From JAICJR01 sp963848495 (GTDB lineage Bacteria > Actinomycetota > Thermoleophilia > Solirubrobacterales > Thermoleophilaceae): DNA of 64,000 nt. The position numbers and the translations under genes are program-made. The stretch covers positions 372,001 to 436,000 of the forward strand of contig CAWKDV010000001.1 of the NCBI GenBank assembly GCA_963848495.1, written 5' to 3'. Of the stretch, positions 33,387 through 44,524 are shown one piece after another. Below the pieces are notes generated by a model. The model saw nothing but the letters and a program-made list of their open reading frames with translations, ran no database searches and was not told where the DNA came from. Position 1 is the stretch's first letter. Every line of letters begins with the position of its first letter.

Positions 33387-35608
33387 GAGAAACAGCCGGG
33401 AAGCCCGCCTTCGTATGCGGACCGCGCTTCCCCGACCGGCAAATTAAGCCTAGCAACGCCGGCGGTCAGCGCGAGCAACTCGCCCCCCACCTCGCCCAGC
33501 CGGATCAGCCCGTCCGCACCCGCCTCCTCGGCCAGCCCCTCGATCGCCTCGAGCGGCCCCGAGACAAGCACGCCGCCAAGCCCCTCGCCGAACATCGCAT
33601 CGTCGATCCGGCTCTCGTCGCCGAGCCGCGCGAGGAGCGGAGCGAGGTCCACCCGCGCGCCGATTCCGCCCGCGATGCAGCTCTCGGCGAGCGCGCAGGC
33701 GAGGCCGCCGTCGGAGATGTCGTGGGCCGAGGTGAGGCCGCCGCCCGCGACCGTCCGCCGCAGCAGCTCCAGGTGCCGGGCGAGCAGCTCGAGGTCCGCC
33801 TCGGGCAGCCCGTCCGCCAGGCCCCCGCGCAGCTTCTCGAGCTCCGAGCCGGCGAGTGACGGGCGGAACGGCCCGAGCAGGGCGATCTGGTCGCCCTCCG
33901 CGCCGAACCCGGCACCCGCTGCCCGCTCCGCGTCCGCCAGCTTGCCCACCATGCCGACCACCGGCGTGGGGTAGATCGGCCCGCCGCCGCCCTCGTTGTA
34001 GAGCGACACGTTGCCGCCGACCACCGGCACGCCGAGCGCGCCGCAGGCGTCCGCCAGCCCCTGCACCGCCCGCTCGAGCTGCCAGGCGATGTGAGGCTTC
34101 TCGGGGTTGCCGAAGTTGAGGCAGTTGGTGAGGCCGAGCGGCTCCGCACCGACGCAGGCGAGATTGCTCGCGCACTCGACCACCGCCTCGATGGCTCCCC
34201 GGTATGGATCGCAGGCCACCCGGCGGCCGTTGCCGTCGATGGACACGGCGAGGGCCCCGCTGCCGCCGTCGTTCGCCAGCGACAGCACCGCCGCATCCGC
34301 CGCCTCCGGCCGCCGCACCGTGCGGGAGCCGACGATCGAGTCGTACTGCTCGAAGGCCCAGCGCTTGCTGGTGATGCTCGGCGAGCGCAGCAGCGCGAGC
34401 AGCGTCTCGGCAGGGTCGGCGTCGTCGCCGATGCGGCGCTGCGGCCGCGCGTAGATCGGCCCCTGCGGGCGCTCCGGCTCGAGGTCGTACAGCGGGCAGT
34501 CGTCGACCAGCGCCTCCACCGGGATGTCGCCCACCACCTCGTCGCCGGACAGCACGCGCAGGTGGCGGCTGTCGGTGACCGTGCCGATGGGCGTGGCCCG
34601 GACCTCCCAGCGGGCGCACAGCGCGAGCACGTCTTCGAGCCGCTCCGGGGCCACCACGCAGAGCATCCGCTCCTGCGACTCCGAGATCATGATCTCGAAC
34701 GGCTCCATCCCCTCCTCGCGCAGCGGCACCCGCGCGATGTCGATGTCGAGCCCGACCTCGCCCTTCGACGCCATCTCGGAGGAGCTCGACGAGAGCCCCG
34801 CGGCGCCCAGGTCCTGGAGCGACGCGAGCAGCCCGGCCTCGAGCAGCTCGAGACAGCACTCGACGAGCTTCGACTCCTCGAACGGGTCGCCGATCTGCAC
34901 GCTCGGGCGCTTGGACTCGTCCTCGTCGCCGAGCTCGGCGCTGGCCAGCACGGACGCGCCGCCGATGCCGTCCCGCCCGGTGAGCGCGCCGAGTAGCACC
35001 AGGTGGTTGCCCACGCCGGCAGCCGCGCTCCGCACCAGCCGCTCGCGCGGCGCCAGGCCCAGGCACATCGCGTTGACCAGGCAGTTCTGCTCGTAGGGCG
35101 CCTCGAAGTAGATCTCGCCGCCCACGGTGGCCACGCCGATCGAGTTGCCGTAGTGGCCGATGCCGCCGACAACGTGGTCGAGCAGGTAGCGCGAGCGCTC
35201 CGAGTCGAGCTCGCCGAAGCGCAGCGAGTCGAGGATGGCGATCGGCCGCGCGCCGACCGCGAACACGTCCCGCAGGATGCCGCCGACGCCCGTGGCCGCC
35301 CCCTGGAACGGCTCGACAGCGCTGGGGTGGTTGTGCGACTCCACCTTGAACGCCACCACCAGCCCGTCGCCCACGTCGACCACGCCGGCGTTCTCCCCCG
35401 GCCCCATCACGACGTGCGGGCCCTCCGTGGGCAGGCGCCGCAGCAGCTTCTTGGAGTGCTTGTAGGCGCAGTGCTCGGACCACATCAAGGAGAACACCGC
35501 CAGCTCGAGGTCGTTCGGCTCGCGCTCGAGCAGGTCGACGATCGCGTCGTACTCGGCGTCGGTCAGCCCGAGCGGCCGGTGGCGGGCGTCGGTGGTGCCC
35601 GCGCTCAT
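33383..35608 (-). CDS. purL: Phosphoribosylformylglycinamidine synthase subunit II
   Basis: Step 4 ATP-dependent amidation of FGAR. It is 741 residues, the small PurL form that works with PurQ and PurS. SLMWSEHCAYKHSKKLLRRL, MGPGENAGVVDVGDGL and FKVESHNHPSAVEPFQGAAT give the conserved N-terminal sites, and DLGAAGLSSSSSEMASKG the central metal/phosphate site. It overlaps purQ and purF by 4 nt each, so the three subunits are made in step. Confidence 0.97.
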   Translation of the reverse strand: MSAGTTDARHRPLGLTDAEYDAIVDLLEREPNDLELAVFSLMWSEHCAYKHSKKLLRRLPTEGPHVVMGPGENAGVVDVGDGLVVAFKVESHNHPSAVEPFQGAATGVGGILRDVFAVGARPIAILDSLRFGELDSERSRYLLDHVVGGIGHYGNSIGVATVGGEIYFEAPYEQNCLVNAMCLGLAPRERLVRSAAAGVGNHLVLLGALTGRDGIGGASVLASAELGDEDESKRPSVQIGDPFEESKLVECCLELLEAGLLASLQDLGAAGLSSSSSEMASKGEVGLDIDIARVPLREEGMEPFEIMISESQERMLCVVAPERLEDVLALCARWEVRATPIGTVTDSRHLRVLSGDEVVGDIPVEALVDDCPLYDLEPERPQGPIYARPQRRIGDDADPAETLLALLRSPSITSKRWAFEQYDSIVGSRTVRRPEAADAAVLSLANDGGSGALAVSIDGNGRRVACDPYRGAIEAVVECASNLACVGAEPLGLTNCLNFGNPEKPHIAWQLERAVQGLADACGALGVPVVGGNVSLYNEGGGGPIYPTPVVGMVGKLADAERAAGAGFGAEGDQIALLGPFRPSLAGSELEKLRGGLADGLPEADLELLARHLELLRRTVAGGGLTSAHDISDGGLACALAESCIAGGIGARVDLAPLLARLGDESRIDDAMFGEGLGGVLVSGPLEAIEGLAEEAGADGLIRLGEVGGELLALTAGVARLNLPVGEARSAYEGGLPGCFS

Positions 35609-36282
35609 GCGGGCGCGAGCGCCTCGACGTGAGCGACCAGCGAGGCGAACAGCCTGCCGCCGTCGTCCGAACCGGTCAGCGGGTCCACCGCGTGCTCGGG
35701 ATGCGGCATCAGCCCCGCCACGTTCTTCTGCCTGTTGGCGACCCCGGCGATGTCGCGGGCCGAACCGTTGGGGTTCTCGCCCTCGGCGTAGCGGAGGATG
35801 ACCTGCCCCTCGGCCTCCAGCTCGTCGAGTGCAGGCTCGGGCGCGTAGTAGCGGCCGGTGGTGTGCTTGACCGGGACCGACATCCGCTCGCCCTCCTCGG
35901 CCTCGCGGGTGAACGGCGTGCGCGCGTTCTCCACGACAAGCTCGACCTGCCGGCAGACGAAGCGCAGCCCCGCGTTGGGCAGCAGGGCGCCCGGGAGCAG
36001 GCCCGCCTCGCAGAGCACCTGGAAGCCGTTGCAGATGCCGAGCACCGGGCCGCCGGAGAGGGCGAACTCGCGCACGGCCTCCATCACGGGCGAGAAGCGC
36101 GCGATGGCGCCCGCGCGCAGGTAGTCGCCGTAGGAGAAGCCGCCCGGGACGACGATCGCGTCCGCGCCGCGCAGGTCACGGTCGCCGTGCCAGAGCAGCT
36201 CGGCGTCGGCGAAGCGGCGGCAGGCGAGCAGGGCGTCGACCTCGTCGCACGAGCCGGGGAAGCGGATGACCCCGAACTTCAC
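35605..36282 (-). CDS. purQ: Phosphoribosylformylglycinamidine synthase subunit I (glutaminase)
   Basis: Supplies ammonia from glutamine to PurL. It is 225 residues from GTG 36282, which overlaps the purS stop (GTGA). MKFGVIRFPGSCDEVDALLA, VPGGFSYGDYLRAGAIA, the nucleophile Cys in GGPVLGICNGFQVL and His-Glu in LMPHPEHAVDPLTG are all present. The open frame upstream of 36282 is the shifted purS reading. Confidence 0.97.
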   Translation of the reverse strand: MKFGVIRFPGSCDEVDALLACRRFADAELLWHGDRDLRGADAIVVPGGFSYGDYLRAGAIARFSPVMEAVREFALSGGPVLGICNGFQVLCEAGLLPGALLPNAGLRFVCRQVELVVENARTPFTREAEEGERMSVPVKHTTGRYYAPEPALDELEAEGQVILRYAEGENPNGSARDIAGVANRQKNVAGLMPHPEHAVDPLTGSDDGGRLFASLVAHVEALAPA

Positions 36283-36507
36283 CGCTCTACGACGAGGATC
36301 TCGTAGTCCTCGATCAGCGGGTTGGCGAGCAGCTTCTCGCACATCTCGCCGATGCGTGAGGCGTCCGGCGCCTCCAGCTCGACCATCCGGCCGATGCGCA
36401 CGTCGTGCACGCCCTCGAAGCCGAGCGCCGGCAGCGCCCGTTCGACGGTCTGCCCCTGTGGGTCGAGGATGCCCGGCCTTCGGCCTGATCAAGACCCGCG
36501 CCTTCAA
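36279..36507 (-). CDS. purS: Phosphoribosylformylglycinamidine synthase subunit PurS, frameshifted in this assembly
   Basis: A small scaffold subunit of the FGAM synthase complex, about 75 residues. TTG 36507 (overlapping the purC stop, TTGA) gives MKARVLIRPKAG. After one extra base in the CCC run at 36472-36474 the frame continues ILDPQGQTVERALPALGFEG, VHDVRIGRMVELEAPDA and NPLIEDYEILVVER, then TGA overlapping the purQ start. The spacing of both overlaps is right only if the extra base is removed. An essential gene broken this way is best explained by an assembly error. Confidence 0.92.
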
Positions 36508-37400
36508 CCGGCCGATCCGCTCCTCTCGAGCCAGGCGGAGAAGGGCTCGCCGGTGATGCGGTCGTAGGCGTCCACGTACAGCTCGCGCGTGCGCGCGACC
36601 ACGTCCTGCGGCAGTTCCGGCGCCGGCGGCGACTTGTCCCAGCCCGAGCCTGCCGCCCAGTCGCGCACGTACTGCTTGTCGAACGACGGCTGGCCGCGGC
36701 CGGGCTCGTAGCCGTCAGCCGGCCAGAAGCGAGACGAGTCCGGTGTGAGCACCTCGTCGCCGAGCACGATCGTGCCGTCGGCCCGCCGCCCGAACTCGAA
36801 CTTGGTGTCGGCGAGGATGATGCCGCGCTCGCGCGCGTGGTCCGCGGCCGCCGAGTAGATCGCCAGTGTGAGCCGCCGCAGCTCCTCGAGCAGCTCGCGG
36901 TCGCCGAGGATCTCGGCCGCGCGGTCGAAGTCGATGTTCTCGTCGTGGTCGCCGATCTCCGCCTTGGTGGCCGGCGTGAAGATCGGCTCGGGCAGCTGCT
37001 GCGACTCCACGAGGCCGTCGGGCAGCTCGATCCCGCAGACCGCGCCGCTGCGCTGGTAGTCCTTCCAGCCCGAGCCCGTGATGTAGCCGCGGGCCACGCA
37101 CTCGATCGGGATCATCTCGAGCCGCTCGACCAGCAGCGCCCGTCCGCGCACCTCGCCGGGCACCTCGCTGAAGGAGACGAGGTGGTTGGGGCAGATGTCC
37201 TCGGTGCGGTCGAACCAGAACACCGACAGGCCGGTGAGCACCTTGCCCTTGTCCGGGATCGGGTTGGGGTGGACGACGTCGTAGGTGGAGATGCGGTCCG
37301 AGGCGACCATCAGCAGACGGTCGGGACCGGCGTCGTAGATCTCCCGGACCTTGCCCCGGGCGACCAAGTCGAGACCCTCGAGCGTGGCGGCGTTGCTCAT
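36504..37400 (-). CDS. purC: Phosphoribosylaminoimidazole-succinocarboxamide synthase
   Basis: Joins CAIR and aspartate using ATP (step 7). It is 298 residues, with the start at ATG 37400. LVARGKVREIYDAGPDRLLM, SDRISTYDVVHPNPIPDKGK, RGYITGSGWKDYQ and LADTKFEFGRRADG are conserved SAICAR-synthetase blocks. A TAGCCT box 7 nt before the ATG gives it a promoter of its own within the 34-nt gap after purB, so purC probably heads the purC-S-Q-L-F sub-operon. Confidence 0.97.
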   Translation of the reverse strand: MSNAATLEGLDLVARGKVREIYDAGPDRLLMVASDRISTYDVVHPNPIPDKGKVLTGLSVFWFDRTEDICPNHLVSFSEVPGEVRGRALLVERLEMIPIECVARGYITGSGWKDYQRSGAVCGIELPDGLVESQQLPEPIFTPATKAEIGDHDENIDFDRAAEILGDRELLEELRRLTLAIYSAAADHARERGIILADTKFEFGRRADGTIVLGDEVLTPDSSRFWPADGYEPGRGQPSFDKQYVRDWAAGSGWDKSPPAPELPQDVVARTRELYVDAYDRITGEPFSAWLERSGSAG

Positions 37401-37407
37401 GGAAGTG

Positions 37408-37413
37408 AGGCTA
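37408..37413 (-). promoter_or_regulatory. -10 box for purC
   Basis: TAGCCT is followed by 7 nt and the ATG at 37400. Confidence 0.5.
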
Positions 37414-37434
37414 ACAACTGAAGCTGACAGCGCC

Positions 37435-38712
37435 CTAGAGCGCGTCGAGCCGCCCGACGATCTCGTCCGCATATTGGACGAACGCCGTCGGGTCGAAGAT
37501 CGCGTCGAGGTCGAGCTCGGGCGCGGCGGTGGCCAGCAGCTGGCGGAACTCGACCCCCTCGTTCCAGGCGCGCTGGGCGTTCTGCTGGACGATCCGGTAC
37601 GCGTCGTCCCGCGAGTGGCCCGCCTCCACCAGCGCCAGCAGGGCGCGCTGCGAGTAGAGCGCCCCGTGGGTCGCGTTGAGGTTGGCCCGCATGCGATCCG
37701 GGTGCACGGTCATCCCGTCCACCACGCCGATGGCCAGGTGCTGCGCGTAGTCGAGCAGGGTCGTGGCATCCGGCAGCGCGACCCGCTCGACCGCCGAGTG
37801 CGAGATGTCGCGCTCGTGCCACAGCGCCACGTCCTCGAGGCCCGCCTGCGCGTAGCCGCGCAGCAGCCGCGCGATGCCGGTGATGCGCTCGCTCACGATC
37901 GGATTGCGCTTGTGCGGCATCGACGACGAGCCCTTCTGCCCGGCCCGGAAGGGCTCCTCCACCTCGCGCACCTCGGTGCGCTGGAGGTGGCGGATCTCGG
38001 TGGCGAAGCGCTCGAGGCCGGCGCCGGCCACGGCCACCGCCGACAGGAGCTCGGCGTGGCGATCGCGCGCCACCACCTGGGTGGACACGTCCTCGCGCGC
38101 GAGGCCGAGCCGCTGGAGGACGATGCGCTCGAACTCCGGGCCGTTGGCGGAGTAGGTCCCCACGGCCCCCGACAGCGCCCCCACCGAGACGTGCTCCACC
38201 GCCCGCTCCAGCCGGCGCAGGTTGCGGTGGGCCTCGAACGCGAAGCCGGCCAGCTTCACCCCGAAGGTGGTGGGCTCGGCGTGCACCCCGTGGGTGCGCC
38301 CGACGCAGATCGTGCCGCGATGGGCGCGCGCCTGGCGGATCAGGGCGTCCCGATAGTCCCGCGCTCCACCTATGAGGATCAGACCGGCCGCGGTGAGCTG
38401 GAGCGCCAGCGCGGTGTCGAGCACGTCCGACGATGTGAGCCCGTGGTGGACCCAGCGCCCGGCCTCGCCGACCGACTGCGCGACGACGTCGACGAACGCC
38501 GCCACGTCGTGGTCGGTGACCTTCTCGCGCTCCTTGACCGCGTCGACCGTGAACGACGCCCGGTCCCGGATCTCGGCGGCGTCATCGGGCGGAACGACTC
38601 CCTGCTGCTCGAGCGCGTCGATCGCCGCGAGCTCCACCTCGAGCCAGGTGTCGAGCTTCCGCTGCTCGGACCAGACCGCCCCGATCTCGGGCCTTGTGTA
38701 ACGCTCGATCAA
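37435..38712 (-). CDS. purB: Adenylosuccinate lyase
   Basis: Splits SAICAR (step 8) and adenylosuccinate, releasing fumarate. It is 425 residues. The superfamily signature is GSSSMPHKRNPIVSERITG; HHGLTSSDVLDTALALQL and GRTHGVHAEPTTFGVKLAG carry the catalytic His residues. TTG 38712 overlaps the purE stop (TTGA). Confidence 0.97.
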   Translation of the reverse strand: MIERYTRPEIGAVWSEQRKLDTWLEVELAAIDALEQQGVVPPDDAAEIRDRASFTVDAVKEREKVTDHDVAAFVDVVAQSVGEAGRWVHHGLTSSDVLDTALALQLTAAGLILIGGARDYRDALIRQARAHRGTICVGRTHGVHAEPTTFGVKLAGFAFEAHRNLRRLERAVEHVSVGALSGAVGTYSANGPEFERIVLQRLGLAREDVSTQVVARDRHAELLSAVAVAGAGLERFATEIRHLQRTEVREVEEPFRAGQKGSSSMPHKRNPIVSERITGIARLLRGYAQAGLEDVALWHERDISHSAVERVALPDATTLLDYAQHLAIGVVDGMTVHPDRMRANLNATHGALYSQRALLALVEAGHSRDDAYRIVQQNAQRAWNEGVEFRQLLATAAPELDLDAIFDPTAFVQYADEIVGRLDAL

Positions 38713-39182
38713 GCGTCGAGGATCTTGGCAGCCATCACGGCCGCGTTCCTCGCGCCGTTCACCGCCATGCAGGCCACCGGCACGCCGGGCGGCATCTGCG
38801 CGATGGCCAGCAGCGCGTCGAGACCGCCGCCGACCGAGGTGCTGGAGGTGAGCGGCACGCCGATCACCGGCAGGTCGGTGTGCGCGGCCACGACGCCCGG
38901 CAGCGCGGCGGCCAGGCCGGCCCCGGCGATGATCACCTTCAGGCCGCGCATGCGCGCGTTCTTCGCGTAGTCGGCCACCACCTCCGGATCCCGGTGCGCG
39001 CTCATCACGCGGGTCTCGTAGCGGATGCCGCGCTCCTCGAGCTCGACGCCGGCCTTCTCCATCACCGGCATGTCGCTCTTCGAGCCCATGACGATCCCCA
39101 CGAGGGGCGCGTCCACATCGAGGTCGTCGAACATCGACTCGACCTCTGTCTCGGTTGCGGGAGCCGCCTCCCGCTCGCTCAC
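38709..39182 (-). CDS. purE: N5-carboxyaminoimidazole ribonucleotide mutase
   Basis: Moves the carboxylate from N5-CAIR to C4 (step 6). It is 157 residues with an acidic 25-residue N-terminal extension. GIVMGSKSDMPVMEKAG and the catalytic His in RVMSAHRDPEVVADYA are clear, as is IIAGAGLAAALPGVVA. No purK is in the window, so either it lies elsewhere or this PurE uses CO2 directly; the former is more usual. The GTG start overlaps the purD stop. Confidence 0.96.
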   Translation of the reverse strand: MSEREAAPATETEVESMFDDLDVDAPLVGIVMGSKSDMPVMEKAGVELEERGIRYETRVMSAHRDPEVVADYAKNARMRGLKVIIAGAGLAAALPGVVAAHTDLPVIGVPLTSSTSVGGGLDALLAIAQMPPGVPVACMAVNGARNAAVMAAKILDA

Positions 39183-40456
39183 GCCTCCACCCTGTCTACC
39201 GCGCGCGCGGCTATGTCGTGTCGCATCTGCTTCCCCTCGAACTCAACTCGCTCAGCGGCGGCATAGGCGCGCTCCCTCGCCTCGGCGGCCGTCGCCCCGA
39301 TCCCAGTCACGTTCAGCACCCGGCCTCCCGCGGTGACGATCTTGCCATCAACCTCGGCCGTGCCGGCGTGAAGGACCTCGACCTCGAGCGAGTCGATCGC
39401 CCGCAGCCCGCTGATCTCGTCGCCGGACGAGGAGGATTCCGGATAGCCGCGCGAGGCCAGCACCACGGTCACCGCCCAGGTGTCGGACCACTCGAGCTGA
39501 GCGCCCTCGAGGCCGCCGGGGCGGCTGGCGCGATCCAGCAGGTCGAGCAGGTCGGAGCGCAGCCGCGGCAGCACGGCCTGCGTCTCCGGGTCGCCGAAGC
39601 GGGCGTTGTACTCGAGCACCCGCGGCCCGTCGGCGGTCATCATCAGCCCCGCGTAGAGCACTCCGTGGAACGGCGTGCCGCGCCGTCGCAGCTCGTCGAC
39701 GATCGGCTGGTGCACCGTGCGCGCCAGCACCTCGGCGTGCTCGGGCCCGATGCCCGGCACCGGCGAGTAGCTGCCCATGCCGCCCGTGTTCGGCCCCCGG
39801 TCGCCGTCGTAGATCCGCTTGTAGTCCTGAGCGGGCGCCATCGGCACGGCCGTGACGCCATCGCAGAGCGCGAGCAGCGACAGCTCCTCGCCGTCGAGGA
39901 ACTCCTCGAGCACCACGGTGGTGTCGCCAAAGCGGCGGTCCACGAAGAACTCGTCGACCGCCTCGCGGGCCTCGGCCTCCGTCTGGGCGATGATCACGCC
40001 CTTCCCGGCCGCCAGCACGTCCGCCTTCAGCACGGCCGGGTAGGAGGCGCAGGCGAGGTGGACGAGCGCCTCCTCGCGGTCCCTGAACACCGTGTGCGAG
40101 GCGGTGGGCACGCCGACGTCGCGCATCAGCTGCTTTGCGTAGGCCTTCGAGCCCTCGATCCGAGCGGCCGCGCCGCTCGGGCCGAAGGCGCGGATGCCGA
40201 CGTCGGCCAGCGCGTCCACGAGCCCGGCCACCAGCGGCGCCTCCGGCCCCACCACCACGAAGTCGCAGCCCTCGTCGCGGGCGAGCGCCACCAGCCCCGT
40301 GACGTCGTCCGCCGCCACGGGATGGCAGGGCACCTTGTCGCGCGCGATGCCGGCGTTGCCCGGAGCGGCGATCAGCTCCGGCCGCTGCGGGCTCCGGAAC
40401 AGCGCGCGCACCATCGCGTGCTCGCGGCCTCCACCTCCGACGACGAGTACGCGCAA
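39179..40456 (-). CDS. purD: Phosphoribosylamine--glycine ligase
   Basis: Step 2 of purine synthesis, an ATP-grasp enzyme of 425 residues. VLVVGGGGREHAMVRAL opens it; CDFVVVGPEAPLVAGLVDAL, KAYAKQLMRDVGVPTASH, GGMGSYSPVPGIGPEHAEV and LEYNARFGDPETQAVLPRL are conserved. The TTG start at 40456 has AAAGGG upstream and follows the GYD gene by 9 nt. Confidence 0.97.
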   Translation of the reverse strand: MRVLVVGGGGREHAMVRALFRSPQRPELIAAPGNAGIARDKVPCHPVAADDVTGLVALARDEGCDFVVVGPEAPLVAGLVDALADVGIRAFGPSGAAARIEGSKAYAKQLMRDVGVPTASHTVFRDREEALVHLACASYPAVLKADVLAAGKGVIIAQTEAEAREAVDEFFVDRRFGDTTVVLEEFLDGEELSLLALCDGVTAVPMAPAQDYKRIYDGDRGPNTGGMGSYSPVPGIGPEHAEVLARTVHQPIVDELRRRGTPFHGVLYAGLMMTADGPRVLEYNARFGDPETQAVLPRLRSDLLDLLDRASRPGGLEGAQLEWSDTWAVTVVLASRGYPESSSSGDEISGLRAIDSLEVEVLHAGTAEVDGKIVTAGGRVLNVTGIGATAAEARERAYAAAERVEFEGKQMRHDIAARAVDRVEA

Positions 40457-40465
40457 CTCGACCCT

Positions 40466-40747
40466 TTAGAGAGCCGCGATGAAGTCGTCGACCGGGATCG
40501 CCACGAGCGACTCGTACTTCGCCGTGCCGCGCGATCCAAGCTCGAGCGAGACCCGCGCCATGGTCAGCTCGTCCGGCGCCTCGACGATGTTCACGAAGTC
40601 GTAGCGGCCGAGCGTGGCCCACTGCGCCTTCACGGTCGCACCCAGTTGCTCCACTTCCTTGTTGACCTCACGGATGCGCGTGGGGTTGTTCTTGACCGTC
40701 TGGACCCCCTCAGGGGTGAGCGTGCTCAGCAGCACGAAAGTGGGCAT
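40466..40747 (-). CDS. GYD-domain protein at the head of the purine run
   Basis: A 93-residue GYD-domain protein: MPTFVLLSTLTPEGVQTVKN, then VKAQWATLGRYDFVNIVEAP with the name-giving GxYD. The family has a ferredoxin-like fold and no assigned reaction. AAAGGA lies 5 nt before the ATG. It is 9 nt upstream of purD and looks like the first gene of the purine transcript, so a regulatory or metabolite-sensing role in purine synthesis is conceivable but unproven. Confidence 0.85.
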   Translation of the reverse strand: MPTFVLLSTLTPEGVQTVKNNPTRIREVNKEVEQLGATVKAQWATLGRYDFVNIVEAPDELTMARVSLELGSRGTAKYESLVAIPVDDFIAAL

Positions 40748-40838
40748 GGCATTCCTTTCCCCGCTAGCGAGTGCACCGGGGTTTCTCGCATTTTTTCGGC
40801 GCCGATGCAAGCACGCCGCCCGAGCCACGCCGCGCAGC

Positions 40839-40844
40839 TAACTT
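40839..40844 (+). promoter_or_regulatory. -10 box for the secreted protein gene at 40853
   Basis: TAACTT lies 8 nt before GTG 40853. Confidence 0.4.
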
Positions 40845-40852
40845 TCCATGTC

Positions 40853-41506
40853 GTGGAGGCGTGCAAGAAGGGGAGACTCGCGCTCGCCGTCGGCCTGCTT
40901 GCCGCGCTGGCCGTGGCCGCGCCGGCGCACGCCGCCAGCATCGCCGTTGGCGGCTCCTGCTACCTGGACACGGACATGATCATCGTCACCGGGATCGGCT
41001 TCACGCCGCGCGCGGACGTGACGTACGCCTTCGACGGCGTGGCGTCGGGCTTCGGGTCGGCGGACCCGGCCGGCGACGTCAGCCAGCAGGTCCCGGCCCC
41101 CGCGCTGCCGGCCGGCACGATCGAGCACACCTACAACCTGACGGCCACTGACCAGAGCAACCTGACGAACGTCGGCACCGTGCCGGTGCGCGTGACGAAG
41201 CTCACCGCCACGCTCACGCCGCAGAGGGCGCGCCCCAGCCGCCGGATCAGGTTCGCAGTGCACGGCATGCCGCCCGGCGTCGAGCTCTACCTGCACTACG
41301 TCTACAAGGGCCGTTCGCGGGCCACCGTGCCTCTGGGCAAGCCCTCCTCCCCCTGCGGAATCCTGGTGGTCAAGCGCCGCTTCTTCCCGATGCGCAACCC
41401 GCACATCGGCACCTGGACCTTCCAGTTCGACGACAAGAAGGCCTACTCGCCGAACACGCGCCCATCGGTGCGCGGGAGCGTCGTGCTCTTCCATTCCGCC
41501 CGCTAA
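40853..41506 (+). CDS. Secreted protein of unknown function
   Basis: A 217-residue protein whose GTG start gives a textbook signal peptide (MEACKKGRLALAVGLLAALA, cleavage after APAHA). An ATG at 40805 is an alternative but would put 16 extra residues before the signal. The mature part is beta-rich: ITVTG-like IIVTGIGFTPRADVTYAFDG, ending WTFQFDDKKAYSPNTRPSVR. A motif of the type GxGFTPxxxVxY occurs in actinobacterial surface proteins with Ig-like repeats. No enzyme motif is seen. Confidence 0.72.
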   Translation: MEACKKGRLALAVGLLAALAVAAPAHAASIAVGGSCYLDTDMIIVTGIGFTPRADVTYAFDGVASGFGSADPAGDVSQQVPAPALPAGTIEHTYNLTATDQSNLTNVGTVPVRVTKLTATLTPQRARPSRRIRFAVHGMPPGVELYLHYVYKGRSRATVPLGKPSSPCGILVVKRRFFPMRNPHIGTWTFQFDDKKAYSPNTRPSVRGSVVLFHSAR

Positions 41507-41525
41507 CGACTCGCAAAGGAGACCA

Positions 41526-41846
41526 ATGCTGATCTCGACGATGAACGACCTTCCCGGCCGCCAGGTGGTGGAGGTCTACGGCGAGGTGATGGGCCTGACG
41601 GTCCGCTCCCGCAACATCGGCTCGCAGATGGGGGCCAGCCTCAAGTCGCTGATCGGCGGCGAGCTCAAGGGCATGACCAAGGCGCTCGTGGACAGCCGTC
41701 TGGAGGTGATCCAGCGGATGGTGGAGGAGGCCGAGTCGAAGGGCGCCGACACGATCCTGGCAATGCGCTTCGACACCTCGGAGCTCGGCCCGAACTGGAC
41801 CGAGGTCTGCGCCTACGGCACCGCGGTCAAGACGCAGGCCATCTAG
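41526..41846 (+). CDS. YbjQ/UPF0145-family protein
   Basis: A 106-residue protein with a good ribosome site (AAAGGAGA). MLISTMNDLPGRQVVEVYGE, VRSRNIGSQMGASLKSLIGG and ADTILAMRFDTSELGPNWTE match the YbjQ (UPF0145/DUF74) family, which forms pentameric rings and was once called heavy-metal-binding. The biological function is unknown. A long inverted repeat follows immediately and probably ends transcription from both sides. Confidence 0.9.
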   Translation: MLISTMNDLPGRQVVEVYGEVMGLTVRSRNIGSQMGASLKSLIGGELKGMTKALVDSRLEVIQRMVEEAESKGADTILAMRFDTSELGPNWTEVCAYGTAVKTQAI

Positions 41847-41925
41847 GACGGCGGGGCCCCCGGCCGGCTTACTGCGCGTCTCCGGGAGGGGTCGCTGCCT
41901 GCCGGGGGCCGTCGGTCCCGCCGTC
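41847..41925. terminator. Long inverted repeat between convergent genes
   Basis: GACGGCGGG plus GCCCCCGGC on the left pair with GCCGGGGGC (41901-41909) and CCCGCCGTC (41917-41925) on the right, leaving a 7-nt bulge and a 36-nt loop. Lying between ybjQ and clpB, it is a likely bidirectional terminator. Confidence 0.6.
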
Positions 41926-41964
41926 TCATCTACTGGAACCGAAAAGGGGAGCTGACGTAGCGCT

Positions 41965-44496
<2,532 letters not shown>

Positions 44497-44497
44497 A

Positions 44498-44524
44498 AAA
44501 TCTAAGTGAGGTTATAGCAGATTT
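44498..44524. promoter_or_regulatory. Predicted HspR operator (HAIR-like) before clpB
   Basis: A 27-nt inverted repeat bounded by AAATCT and AGATTT. It has a HAIR-like core TCTAAGT-N7-TAGCAGA, the same size and halves as the site before dnaK. On the minus strand it contains TATAAC, a probable -10 box for clpB, so bound repressor would block RNA polymerase. Confidence 0.7.

Noticed and set aside
40748..40804. Purine riboswitch before the GYD/pur run
   Set aside because: The gap is under 60 nt to the nearest divergent start signals and shows no purine-aptamer core; only a weak CCCCG/CGGGG pairing is visible.
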